Program-made: the position numbers and the translations under genes
Assembly: GCF_019059575.1 (NCBI RefSeq)
Contig: NW_024881519.1
Location: 558,001 to 622,000, forward strand
DNA: 64,000 nucleotides
Origin: Amphibalanus amphitrite
Taxonomy: Eukaryota; Arthropoda; Thecostraca; Balanomorpha; Balanidae
Reading direction: 5' to 3'
Notes under the pieces: model-generated
What the model saw: the letters and a program-made list of their open reading frames with translations, nothing else
Database searches by the model: none
What the model was told of the DNA's origin: nothing
In this document: one piece after another, positions 1-11,596 of the stretch
Position numbering within the stretch: the stretch's first letter is position 1
Layout of the letters: each line of letters begins with the position of its first letter

Positions 1-802
1 AAATTTGAGCGCAATCGGCCGAGCCGTTCTCGAGATCTGGAAACGACCCCTGCACGTGCGCACGTGCAGCAGCGCCCCAACTCTGGCACATGGATATGCA
101 GTGCCTAGTGGGTGTCTACCTACATGCCAACTTTCAGCGCAATCGGCCAAGTAGTTACCGAGATATTGCAACAATTACAAAACGGACACCTCTTCGTTTT
201 GCACGTGGCACGTGCATAAGGGGTCACCCACATGCATCAGGAATAGTCCAATACTTGGTAGAAGGAATGAAGCTACCCTACAAAAATTACCCCGTGTAAA
301 TCGGTCAAGTGGTTGCTGAGATATAAGCCTCGCAAAAGCGTGACCACGGCCGGCCGGCCGGCCGGCCGCTCATACTCAGAAATTTCCGTTAATCTAAGGA
401 AAGACTACGCTCGCTTCGCTCGCTCCGTAACTACTCAGGCTATCCAGATAAAAAGGGCGTTTTGTGCGTCGCTGCAGCTGGTGTGTCAGTTATTCAATAT
501 ATAGCCTGACAACTAGTGCACCTACTGCTCCTTCTGCAGCTGGTGTATCCGTTGTCCAATATATATCCTGACGAATAGTGTACTGCTCCTTTCTTTCTAA
601 AGTAAAATGCGTTTTTACATAAATGTGTCGGAAAAATTTAAGGTTAAAGTGGCTGCAGTAAAATGACAAATTTCCAATAAGATTTTCGTAAGAAATTAGG
701 AATGTCATATTCTGCCCTAAAATGATTTAGCATACATATTGGCATGCGGCGATTTGCCGCGGCTGTGGCTGTGCCGGTGAGATTGTTGTGCGTGTTGGGC
801 AG
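1..802. other. Intronic repeat-rich DNA upstream of the first 4E-T exon
   Basis: No supported coding. A diverged ~130-base unit containing GCGCAATCGGCC recurs near 10, 137 and 298. A short CCGG-type simple repeat lies near 347-370. A ~60-base unit with CTGCAGCTGGTGT recurs near 472 and 534. The last bases before 803 read as a splice acceptor (TGCGTGTTGGGCAG). It is probably the intron preceding the exon. Confidence 0.45.
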
Positions 803-1140
803 GCCGGAGCGGCTCGACGAGAGGCGCACTGACCGTGAGCGACGCGGCGGCTTCGGACGCGACTGGGAGCGGCCAGCCAGCAGCGGCTTCGGCCGGGAGC
901 CGGGCCAGGGCGGCAGCGGCCGGCGGCGGCCGGAGCGGCCGGAGCGGCGCAGCCGGGCCGACGACCAGCCCGAGTGGTTCTCGGCCGGCCCCACCAGCCA
1001 GAACGACATGGTCGAACTGCACGGCTTCGGGGACGAGGGTGGCGCCGACCCGCCGACGGCCGCCGAGCCGGAGCACGGGCCGGCCGAGTGCAGCGCTCCC
1101 ACCGCCCAGCACAAGCAGGAGAAGGTTTCATCCGGCCCAG
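803..1140 (+). CDS. EIF4ENIF1: EIF4ENIF1 / eIF4E transporter (4E-T) homologue, internal exon
   Basis: 4E-T binds eIF4E, carries it into the nucleus, and acts in P-body mRNA repression. The exon encodes an Arg/Gly-rich stretch followed by QPEWFSAGPTSQ and then a VELHGF segment. This matches the conserved EPEWFSAGPTSQ...ELTGF block of animal 4E-T, which I recognise with good confidence. The acceptor is GGGCAG at 797-802 (phase 2), and the donor is CAG|GTACGAGT at 1140/1141 (phase 1). The frame stays open upstream of the acceptor, so the true 5' limit rests on the splice site alone. Base composition is very GC-rich compared with the flanks. The eIF4E-binding N-terminus is not in the window. Confidence 0.8.
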
Positions 1141-1522
1141 GTACGAGTCTGCCGGCGCCCGGCGCTCAGCGCCACTCACCGCGCCTCCCAGCGCCACGCT
1201 CACTCAGCGCTCACTCAGCGCTCACTCACCGCGCGCCGCAGCCGACCAACTTATGAAAAGTTAATTTGAAGTTAAGTAATCATCAGGACAGTGATCTTCT
1301 TGAAGGACATATACCACTTTCTTGAAAGTAGTTTGCCATAGTTTTATGATTTTAATGCTAAAAAAAATGACTGAAAGGGAAATAATTAATGATTACCAAA
1401 GGACTTTTGAAAAGTATTTTTCATATAGGAAGATCTATTTATCCGGAAATAGTTTTGCAGCGGAGGCTAATTGACCAATCATATTGCGTAGTTCAAAAGA
1501 CGCTGACCTCTGCGACAGGTGA

Positions 1523-1698
1523 ATGTGGGAAATACTCAACAGTTGTATAAATAAGAATCCTAGAAAATCTGAAGTATCTACTGCTTTCAGTGATACGCAT
1601 GGAAATCCCATTGAAGACACCAAACAAGTAGCTCACTTATTTAACAATTTTTTCATATCAATTGGTGAGAAGCTACAAAAAGAAATCCCAAATACTGT
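1523..1698 (+). pseudogene. LINE (CR1/Jockey-like) ORF2, piece 1 of 6
   Basis: This translates to the linker between endonuclease and reverse transcriptase of a non-LTR retrotransposon. It has a W-x-I/L-N-S-x-I-N-K opening and a hallmark FNNFFISIGEKL motif shortly before the RT domain. The frame is lost just past residue 55, where a foreign block begins. The matching continuation (DPLNS..., then the RT domain) lies at 9559. Similarity fades upstream of about 1450. Confidence 0.7.
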
Positions 1699-2589
1699 GA
1701 TGATGCCCCCTGGGGGTCCGGAAGCGGTGGGGAGTATGTTTCAAAAAAAATATTGTTTAATAAAATTTCGTTCATCGGGGGTGTTTTTCTTTCCGAGATG
1801 GTTGCCGACCTGCGCCATCCTCTGGAACAACTTCAGGTGAGTGGTTTAGGCTGGTAATTCCACAAATTGTTGATTAACTAGTTGACTCTCTTGCTGTTTG
1901 ATTTTTTTCTTGTTCAAACGTAATTACACACCCATTTCCAGTGATGATCGGTCCGTTGGTTTCAAGCTGACCGATTCCTTTCCGCCACCGTTCCTTGCGC
2001 CTGGGGCTCGTCACAAACAATATTTATAATGAGGCTGGCTTGTCGCTTGTCAACATATAGTCTTCACTGCCTAGGATGGTATCTGTCTCATAAGGAATTT
2101 AGGACACGGAAGTCTCCCCAAAGCATATAATTTTGATGTCTCCCTTGAGGACATAACCTGAAGCCACCATCTAATACCTGATAGCTACCCACCATTCTCT
2201 CTCCCTTTCTTATGCCTATCATCCCAAAGATAATCGAGTACATCCCTATTTAATGTCGCCCTCAATACTGAGATTAGATCTCCCGCTGGTCCTTACACTA
2301 TATGACGCATACCTCAATCTCCCTCCGACTCACTCTCTTTGTCATACCTCTCTCATCCCACTACAATAAATTTGACCCCGCGTTGACCTCTCAGTCCCTC
2401 CCAGCAATTGTTCTAACTCCCTCCAGCGGTACATATCAGGGACAATAAACGCAATTTGTTCAGTAGACTCCGTGATTAGTGTAAATTTCATCTTAGCTTA
2501 CTCTTACCTCCCAACGACTTATCGCGCCCCATTCCAACATTGGAATCGTGTGTGCTCTTCCTAGCACCTCTTGGGCTCCCTGGCCCAAT

Positions 2590-2840
2590 ATCCTCGAACA
2601 CCTACATCACTTGACCCTGATTACTTGTCTAAAGGTGCAACGCAGGTAGCGATTACATTATTAGCGTTCGTCAATGGGTGTGATTGGTTCAATCAATCTC
2701 TGCCGGCCCACTCTCTTCGAACACCTACATCATTTGACCCCGATTACTTGTCTAAAGATCGACGCGGGTAGCGTCAGTTATTAGCGTTCCTCGGTGGCTT
2801 ATGATTGGTCCGTCAACCTCTGTCGCTCACGGCACATCTC
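2590..2840. repeat. Two-copy tandem duplication, about 125 bases per copy
   Basis: The string CGAACACCTACATCA, followed by a TGACC-GATTACTTGTCTAAAG segment and a TTATTAGCGTTC segment, occurs twice in direct order, starting near 2594 and 2718, with roughly ten percent divergence. Confidence 0.7.
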
Positions 2841-5800
2841 TGTTTCCCTACTAAAACCCCGCGGCCGGACGTTGGTTACTGACCCTTGCAGCCCTTCTGT
2901 GAGAGACCGTCTTACGCGTTTTCACCTAACGAACCGGTGGACACAATCCTGCTACCCCGACGACCGCAGTCTCACCGGGCTCATAGACAGGTACCTACTG
3001 AGTACTCTCATGCAGTCATGGCACCCGCAAGTGGCGCCTTTGAATCATTGACCGGTGTGATTCGAAAGACTCCATGACTGAATCTATCCTGCAATTTTAT
3101 CCGACGCCGTGGAATTCTGTCCTGCAGATGTGTGTTCAAGCGCGTTAGCGTCATGAGTAATGCGTGCTGCGATCATTCCGACGGTGGACTTAATCACTTA
3201 CCTTATCCCGATTCCCGGCGGTATTACTCCTCGCCTCAACCTCTATCATTTTCGTATTTGTCACTCACCTCGGGCGGCGTGCTCTATCGCTCTGTCTCTC
3301 TCTCTGACTCACCTCTCAGCTTGGGCGTCTTATGGCGTTCTTCGTTCTGATATCTGCCTAACATACTTACTTCTTCCGTAACGTGAGACAGTTCCAATCC
3401 TAGTAGGCTTAGACGTATCAGCAGGGTCAAAAACACATGAAAGTGTTGCAACATACCTCCTCTTCGGCTAGCATCCATCCTTAGATCTGTTCCTCCTTGG
3501 GTAATTCCGGTTTCAATATCTATCGACTACTTCAGAGTCACTCCTTCTGTATCTCCTTACCTGTCTGATCCGTAGAATCCCTTCAGTCCATGTGCGCACC
3601 GCTGCGCGGTACGGGTCAATTGTTACCCGCGACATGAAAAAAAAAGTCATTTGATAGAGAAATCTGCGCCGCCAAATACTCAGACCATCTACTACTCCTT
3701 TCATCTACACGATATTTACGCCTATCATCCGAAACGTCTCCACCGTAGCTTTCTATATTCACTCAGTGACGTCATATTCCAGGAAACAGACTGTGTTTAC
3801 ACTTGTTGATCAGTAATGACGTCATAAGATCGTGTCGTCGGCGGGTTGGTACATCCTGACTTTTCATCGTCTAACCTTGGACACGCCAACTTTTGGTCGG
3901 AATTTCAACTTGACTCTCTTGGGTGTTCCACGCAGGCCCATGTCACTCCACTTTTGATGACATCATATGGGGGCCTCAGGACAATAATGGCGCGGCGCGC
4001 CACAATCGCTTCAGAGCTACTAGCCAACAGTTGCCGTTTTTGAAAATATTATTTTGAAATAAAGTTCCAAGTATTAAAAATATTGTAATAAAGTTGTTAA
4101 ATAAATCGATACCATATCTAAAAACTTCCTGAAAAATGATTTATTCATAGTAAAAATATAAGCTCGATGCGTTTTTACGTTGCTTTCCTGCAACTGCAGA
4201 GGGTTTTGAAATCGTCTTTATCTTCAAAACCGGCCATTTCTTAGCATATTGCCGCTCTTTTTTATCGCTAGAAAATTAGTTGGACTTTCCAATGACATCA
4301 ATGGTTGAGCGATGTGTGTAGAGTGTCACCAACAATCTTCAAATGAAGTTAGTCATTTTTACGTTGTAAAGGAATGGAGTACCCCTTTCGAGCATCAGGG
4401 GTGACGTCACTCAGGATCTGTCTCTGATTGGTCGGCGGGGGAGTGACTGTACCTTCTATAGATGGCCTTGGTTCCACGTGGTTTCAATGAAGCAATTCTC
4501 GGTAGTGCCCAATCATTTGTGATCATGAATATTTTTTATGTGGATTGTTGTCTGGCGTCCCTCGCCACGCTGTCGCAACTTTCTCTGGGGTCGTAAGTAT
4601 TTGCATCAAGGGAACTCTAAGGTAGTGCGCCGGATTAGTCTCAATTTGGCATTTCGGTTTTAAAGACAATCCAAATCATGTGATTTCATGTTATGCCACT
4701 GAACCGATTTTTAGAATCAATTTCATAATGCAGACTTTTATTGACATACTGGTCTAGATAATTTATTTAACTTGCAATTGACAATCGACTTGTGGTGTTC
4801 TAATTTAAGGGAGCTCGGTTTACCGATTACTATGTTGTTGAAGGTGTACAAATTTTGGCCAATGTGATATCCAATTATCTGAGTGGGAACATCAGCAATG
4901 AGAAGTGGTTATATCAAATCAGGGGGGGGGGGCTGTGTCCAGTCATGAGGACATGTTAAACTTTAAGACAAAATTATGCCATACAACTGGTATTGCGTGG
5001 TCGGGTGGCAGGTCGGTTCAGCACAACAAGCTATGCTTAGTGCGAGCTCTGATTTCACAAATCTGCCCCTTCAACCATTCAGAATAAATTTATAAAAAAA
5101 AAATGGCAAGAGCAGTAACTTTTAAGAAGCTAATGGGAACTGGCCATTGGAGAGTGGTGCTAATTTCAAACTAAATTAATGGCTCAACAAAGACTCAGAC
5201 TGGTATATCTTCATTGTATCTCTTTCGTCACCCGTCAAAGATTGTAGTCACTGATGCCTTATGATTTTCAATTCTAAGATACCCCTTTTTAAGTGAAACC
5301 ACACTGGTCCGAAACTGCGGTGCTAGCATCCCAGGCCAGATATGAGATCAGTTGTGACTTGAGACTGAGAGGTCAATGGTCATTAGCATTGAAATTCCAT
5401 GTTCAATAGAAACGGATGAAACAACCTTGGATGCGACTGGGAATAGTCTGACTTGAATTGTTGTATGTTACTGATTTACCATCTGAATTCATTAATTTCA
5501 GCGTGTCCCTCCAAAACTTTGTAAGTATAGTTGTCAGTAGCTTTCACACCACGCATGACATGAGATGAATGTCCTCCTAGCTTGGGTGGCAATGACCCTT
5601 GACATATTGTAGTACCTGTTCGTTAGGGAATGACACTAGAAAGGTGACTGGGGTTGGTGCAATTTCCTCATAAGTCCCTGGTGCTTGTTCAATTGAATCT
5701 AACACCATCTGACTCAGCCATGGTCTTTTCTTTCTTTGAATTTCTAAGTTTTAGTGATACACGCTCAATCATAACACAATTAATTCTTCATTCCTGCCTT

Positions 5801-6293
5801 TAGCCTATAATTGTCTGCTAATCTGATTTGGTGGCATGCCTTGCAATGCAGAGTTTGAGTTCGACTGACATAGGTAACCAGTTTCTCCCTGAATTAGACC
5901 AGGGTTATAGGGTTGTTCACCAAAATTTCCTAAAATTTGATCGTATGTTACTCTGCTCCCTCTTTCTCCCCTTTAACCACCCGCAATTGTGTCCGTCATT
6001 TTTCACTGAAGTCAGGATGGGTCAATAGTTGAATTAGGTATTCGTCCAGCTATCTTAACATATTAATTGTTTCTCTCAGCAGGTCCATATTCGTGTACTG
6101 CCCGCGGTTCAGCTGAGCTGAGGACTTCATGGGCCCGTGCTTTCTCCGATCCAGCGGCGGGGGGACCAGATCGCATTTGTGAGCTCCAAAGCATTCGCGT
6201 CATTGTCTTTCTCTGGTTTAAATTAGCATGAAGGTCGCTTTTGCCTACAGATATAAATGAAGTATTACACCTGGATATCTCACTCACTCACTC

Positions 6294-6296
<3 letters not shown>

Positions 6297-6354
<58 letters not shown>

Positions 6355-6415
6355 GTCTCTGTCTCTGTCTCTGTCTCTGTCTCTGTCTCTGTCTCTGTCT
6401 CTGTCTCTGTCTCTG

Positions 6416-6460
<45 letters not shown>
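6297..6460. repeat. Compound microsatellite CT -> CTGTCT -> CTCACT
   Basis: An uninterrupted CT run of about 25 units gives way to about 12 perfect GTCTCT hexamers, then to about 7 perfect CACTCT hexamers. The Ser-rich frames through it are artefacts. Confidence 0.95.
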
Positions 6461-6461
<1 letters not shown>

Positions 6462-8779
6462 GATTATCTGTTCGAACTCACTGTGGCAGGTCTTAAGATT
6501 GAACCATATCGTTGAGTCTTTTAGGCAAACGGGATTTATCGAAATTGTACAATATTTGTAAATTAAGCAAACACAAAGGGACAGGTGATAACCGGCCTTT
6601 AATTGATTGTAATGAAAGCTCTGCGGTGACCTGACCCTGCTTCAGATCTGATCGGCGCCCATTCTGACTCATCGGTGATTTTGGCAACTCCTAGCGGATG
6701 TCGTCAAGGCTACGTTAGCTAGGTGGCGGTAGGGAGTCACGGGTTGGTCTGGATTGTCGAACTTGTACCAAAATATTTCATGTATGAGATCGATCTTTAT
6801 AACTACTGATTTAGAAACTTCGACATCTTGCTCTCTTTCTCACATACATACCAACTCACGCCCCAATTTACTCATCCACTCCCGCACGCGTCCACTCATT
6901 CACTCATCACTCACTTAACTCTTTCTATCCTTGCCCGTGCCCGTCTGTCTCTTACGCATACTCGCATACGCGTCAGATTCAGGGTTATGTGGCGACCTCT
7001 CATGGCAGTTTTGGGAACCAGTGTGGCGTATTCCATGCTAGGTGGCACTGTTAGTATTGTCAGCTGCAGCTGAGCAGTGAGCACTGTCGGAGTCTGCACT
7101 GAAGGCATTGGATCTTGTAGGTGGCGCTAGTGGTGCTGTCGTCGGTGCGTCTTTATTCTACATGAAGGACATGAGCTGCGGTAATTTCTCGCTTCCCTCC
7201 GTAACCAACTCTAGATGTGTACAAGCAGGGTGACATTTGACATAGTCACGTCACATTGAACGGTAACTCGCTTGATGTTTATGATCAATTGCCTCAAATG
7301 ATGCATCGATTTAACAACCGTAACATTTCTACGTTAATCTTTGATGTACCTCGACGGGGGAGCTAGCATCAATATCAGTTAGGTACTGATAATGCTAGGA
7401 GAGAAAGGGGAATTGATTGACAGGTTACGAACAGCGATAAAATTTATAACGATTGAAATGGTGATTCAGATTTGTATCGGTTAGATGAACGCGAATCACG
7501 AAACGACTCAATGCTGATTTAATAACAACCCGGAAGGCAATTCAGACTTGTTCTGGCGCTGAGCTGCCGAAGGAGCAGAATAATGTTTGGTATTTACAAT
7601 GTTTACTCTCCTTATCCGAATGTAACTGAACACGTCACGACTTCTTGGGCCGCCTTCGTATCAAACCTTATCCCAATGATTAATCTATGCCACGGATGTG
7701 ACAATCCTACGCTGACCGTCGATTTATCTCGAATAGCACTTGTAAGAATTGAGAATCGATTGACAGACTTGGAATTAACACTAGATTAACAATGGATTGA
7801 TACGCTGGCCTACCGAGTTCAAACTAGTTAGATTATGAAACAACTTATGCTGACCTACTAGCTTGGAACAAAAAAAAAAATGTATCTGTGATGGTCGCGT
7901 CGTGAGGGGTGATCATTGCATTTCCGTTGATTGATGATCAGACGGCCGTGGCGTAGTCTCATTCAACTCCGGTGAGCCTGTGGTGCTAGGCCGGCGTGAG
8001 GCCGTGTGATCGACGATGACGACTCAAAGATAATTACGTTAGCGGTCTCTGTGAATCCGAATCAGCAACCTATCTGAAGTAACCCTCCCTTCTTTCCCAG
8101 ACAGATTGTTAAATTTTTCACGCTATATTTACAAACGGACGATACAATACTGGTCATTTTCAACCGGTGTACCACGATCGGTTGTCAGCTCGCCAATGAC
8201 AACTTAACCTTAAATCTAATCCTAACGCCCTAACCGCAAAAAGATTATTTACAAAGCATCGCCAATTGAACTGTCATGACGTCATCTGACGTAGTTTGAC
8301 GCGTCAATAGTGACCAGCGCCCCAAAAATGACACCATCTGGCCTGTTCCCCTCCCCTCTCATACTCATACTCATAATCCCACACCTCACTGCGCCGGACC
8401 GCGCGCGCGATGGCCGACGGATAGCGCTCCCCCCCAATACCAATGTAATGGTGAGCCATTAGCCTACACTGACCCTTACTGACCCGCCCCGGCTGTCCCT
8501 CTAACCCCTCTGTCTATCCCATAGCCAAGGCCGGACCAGTCAGGCCCATTAGCCCCTCCCCGCCTTTACAAACAGACGCCCCACTGCCGCGCTGCTCGGT
8601 CGGGAGCGGAATGTAGCGACCATCTGCCCTCCCCTTCCCAGTCGAGTAACACTCCCACGATGTTAAATCCATTACCCTCTAATGGTGGCTCAGGTTAGAC
8701 CCCAGGGAGTGGCATTTGTGATCCAGATCAGAGACATCCGATGGGTGAATGGGAGGTTGAATTGTCCATGACGGGGAGG

Positions 8780-9480
8780 CAGTCTTGATGAGGCGGACAG
8801 ATGAGATGACTCACTTGACAGTGTTTGATGATTGCTGTCCACTCCAGTTGAGGTCCGGTGCAGTGATGATCCGATCAGCAGAGAGGCCGCTCCGGCCGAA
8901 GCCGGGCGGGGCGGTGTCCCGCGCCGAGTCCCGAGGCGTTCTGTCCCTGGTGGTCGGCCTCCGATGGTCGGTCTCGGGTCTGTCTGAATCCCCTTCTCCT
9001 TCTCCGCTGAGTTTTTGTTCGCCTGTGATTTCCGGGCCGGAGGTTCCGGGCGTCGCCGGGCCTCCCCGACCGGGGCAGAAAATTGGCGACATCCCGTCTC
9101 GCATCCGGAGTCGAGACTGTCACCCTCCGCCCTCCATTCCGCCGGAACGTGACGTCATCCTCACTAGCACGGCTCATCCGTCTCAGCTGTCTCCTGCCGG
9201 ATGACGTTTTCACACTCGATTTTCGCCGGATGTCGGTCCCTGCCTGTGCCGGACGCGGCGTTTTTCGCACTAGCCAGCACCGGAGGGCAGGTGGTTCCGA
9301 CTGCGCCGCGTTCGTCGGCGGTAGCTGCGCCGGCCCGGATGGGTGTGTTTGTACTCCACCCTTCGGCGAGCCTTTGATCTTCGCTTAATGGTGACCGGCC
9401 GACGGGTCGGGGGATCGTATGGTCGACTCCCTCCCCACGCCGGCTCAGCGCCGCGGCAGGCAGTGCGATCGTCCTTACGT
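8780..9480. other. GC- and CpG-rich tract, function unknown
   Basis: This tract is distinctly GC- and CpG-rich next to AT-rich neighbours. Frames are open on both strands (8785-9204 +, 8875-9270 -), as expected from composition alone. I see no domain or convincing splice pattern. It could be a promoter-like island or part of the element filling 1699-9558. Confidence 0.35.
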
Positions 9481-9558
9481 ATAGAGTGTGAGAGATGTCC
9501 TTTTTGACGTACGGAGAAAAAAAATGTCACAGCTTCCAGCTGTTACAATACCAGAACT

Positions 9559-9934
9559 GATCCCCTGAATAGCGTCACTTCCAGTGAAAACACATTTGAT
9601 CATCTTCACCCAACAAATTCTGCAGAATTAGAGTCCATGATAAGAAATATGAAAAATGTTGGTGCTGGTATTGACAACATCAATTCAAAAATATTTAAAA
9701 ATACATATTCAGCAATACTCAGTCAATTGGTTCATTTAATAAACATATCGTTGAGTACTGGAACATTTCCTGAAAGTATGAAGATGGCTGTGGTGAAGCC
9801 ATTATACAAATCTGGAAGTAAAAATATATTTAGCAACTACAGACCCATTAGTATCCTTCCCTATCTTTCCAAACTTCTAGAAAAGATTGTACACCAGAGA
9901 ATCAATGCATACCTCATACAGAATGACATATTAT
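9559..9934 (+). pseudogene. LINE ORF2, piece 2 of 6 (N-terminal reverse transcriptase)
   Basis: This is RT fingers/palm, with the classic non-LTR motif N-Y-R-P-I-S-I-L-P followed by LSKLLEKI. It is preceded by a GAGIDNINSKIFK segment equivalent to the usual G-x-D-x-I motif. The frame runs cleanly to codons for NDIL, where the GGTCA element at 9935 interrupts it. Removing that element and one TTAT copy puts NDIL directly onto CKDQFGFQ of the next piece. Confidence 0.85.
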
Positions 9935-10939
9935 CCCGCGCACCGACGGGGGGGGGGGGCGGATATCCGCCCCCCCTGAGGTTTTTCGCAAATAGCGGGA
10001 AAACCGCGGCGCTACGCGCCGCGAAATTTGGTATGACTATTCCCTCATCAATTTTACACATGGTGTGTAAGTTTGAACTTCCTACCTTTCAAGGTCAGGT
10101 CACCAGGTCACTTTGAATGACCCAACCTCAAGTCACTTTTTTGCAACTTTGTCACCGTACCAGAGCTACAGTAGATGTCGGAGGCCTTTGAAAGTCGCAG
10201 AATGTTATTAGGTCATTAGTAGCTACAATTTGTATATCTCGGAATTTTGATATCGGTGACCTAAGGTCAGGTCAATTTTGCGACCTCCCCATTATAAGTC
10301 AATGGGGGAAAAATCAACTCCCTGTTTTTACCACTAAAACGGGTCGGAATGGCCCCATATACCATACATGACTTCATATACGATCAACCTTCACTACCTT
10401 GAGGTCTGTTTTGCTGTTGGGCAGCTGTGAGGTCATGTGACGTCATCAAAGGTCACCAAAGGTTTTTGGCCAATAACTCCGTACAGGAACAAGATACAGC
10501 CGCGTGGATGGTCTCATTGTGTTCAGCTCGTCAAGACGCATCGAATGATATACATGATGACCTCGAGGTCACGTGACCTGAGGTCAACCTTTGACCTTGA
10601 CCTTTCGAGGTCAACATATATATCATTCGATGCGGATTGACGAGAGGATCACGATGATGCCCTTAGTTTGTTCCTATCTTGACTAATTCGAAAGTTATTC
10701 GAGAAAAAACTCTCTCAATATCTAGCGCCGCCATTTTGACTTTTTCGACCCCTGTGACGTCATCTTTGACCTGACCTGAAAATGACCTTTGTAAAAATTG
10801 TAGATCTTGACCGTGCGTATCCGATGCCGTTTACCGCTTGTCGCTATCTTGCTTCGTTCTCGAGATCTCAGGGGGGGGGGCGGTCATCCGCCCCCCCCCG
10901 TCGGTGCGAAGTTGGCGCGGACCCCCGTCGGTGCGCGGG
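9935..10939. mobile_element. GGTCA-rich hairpin element, copy a (TTAT target duplication)
   Basis: The copy is flanked by TTAT at 9931-9934 and 10940-10943. Termini are the inverted repeat CCCGCGCACCGACGGGGG. Just inside each end is a G-run/C-run hairpin (GGGCGGATATCCGCCC at left, GGGCGGTCATCCGCCC at right), and near the left there is also GCGGCGCTACGCGCCGC. The interior is dense in AGGTCA/TGACCT. The core at about 10527-10634 is framed by the inverted repeat CGCATCGAATGATAT / ATATCATTCGATGCG. No coding capacity, so it is non-autonomous. A close copy in opposite orientation lies at 22849-23860. Confidence 0.85.
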
Positions 10940-11258
10940 TTATGTAAGGATCAATTTGGCTTTCAAAAATCCCTATCAACATACATGCCTATAGTAGGTA
11001 CTCCTGCAAGAACGAATAACAAAAAGCATTGAAAATGGGAAATTGTCTTCAGTGGTATTCACTGACCTTAAAAAAGCATTTGCTACAGTGAACCACAACA
11101 TACTCATCAGCAAATGTCGTAAATACGGATTTACTGGTTGTGCTTTTCGCTTTATCAAGTCATATCTCACAAACAGACAACAATGTGTAGAATTTAAAAG
11201 TACTAGATCCTCTTTTCAAAGTATTAAGCTAGGAGTGCCCCAAGGCTCTATCCTAGGT
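10940..11258 (+). pseudogene. LINE ORF2, piece 3 of 6 (RT palm)
   Basis: It begins with CKDQFGFQ, then a frameshift near 10980-11005, then LQERITKSIENGKL, FTDLKKAFATVNHNI and GVPQGSILGP. These are RT motifs around the first catalytic Asp (here TDLKKAF) and the template-grip GVPQGS. Coding ends abruptly at GP where CAGGGGCGGATCC begins. The FADD-containing segment that should follow is absent from the window, so the next insertion went with a deletion. Confidence 0.85.
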
Positions 11259-11596
11259 CCCAGGGGCGGATCCAGGAAAACTCCAAGGGGAGGGTCATGA
11301 ATCGAAGTGGTGCCCCTACCTATACCCAAAATTAAAAACTCAACGGATTTCGTCCACTTCATTTTGGTGGTGCCCCCATTTTCAGTTTTTTTCTTTTTAT
11401 TTTTTATTTTTAGTCAGTATCTTAACTCTTAGCCACAACCACATTTACCAATTGTAAGCAAGTATATATGAATGCGCTATGTGTATATATGTTGTGGACG
11501 CTGAGTAGTGAGTACTTACCAGGAACGTTATCAGGTAAGCAAATCGTTGTCAGTCCGACGAACTTGACCCTGGCGTCTAAAGGGTCTGTCCTTGAC

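Larger units (their letters stand above)
1699..9558. other. 7.9-kb unresolved insertion inside the LINE
   Basis: The LINE reading frame stops at about 1698 and resumes in register at about 9559. ACTG stands near both borders and might be a target duplication. I could not find matching terminal inverted or long terminal repeats. No transposase, RT or other known domain is visible. The interior has a ~125-base duplication near 2.6 kb, a compound microsatellite at 6.3 kb, and a CpG-rich tract at 8.8-9.5 kb. Otherwise I see only unrecognised DNA with short chance frames. Confidence 0.45.

Noticed and set aside
744-802. ATG at 744 as the start of the first coding region
   Set aside because: The stretch before 803 lacks similarity to 4E-T and a splice acceptor lies at 801-802; 4E-T also needs an N-terminal eIF4E-binding part upstream.
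6241-6561. Ser/Leu/Val-rich frames across 6.3-6.5 kb, and Arg-Glu frames across 15.8-15.9 kb
   Set aside because: Translations of CT and GA microsatellites.
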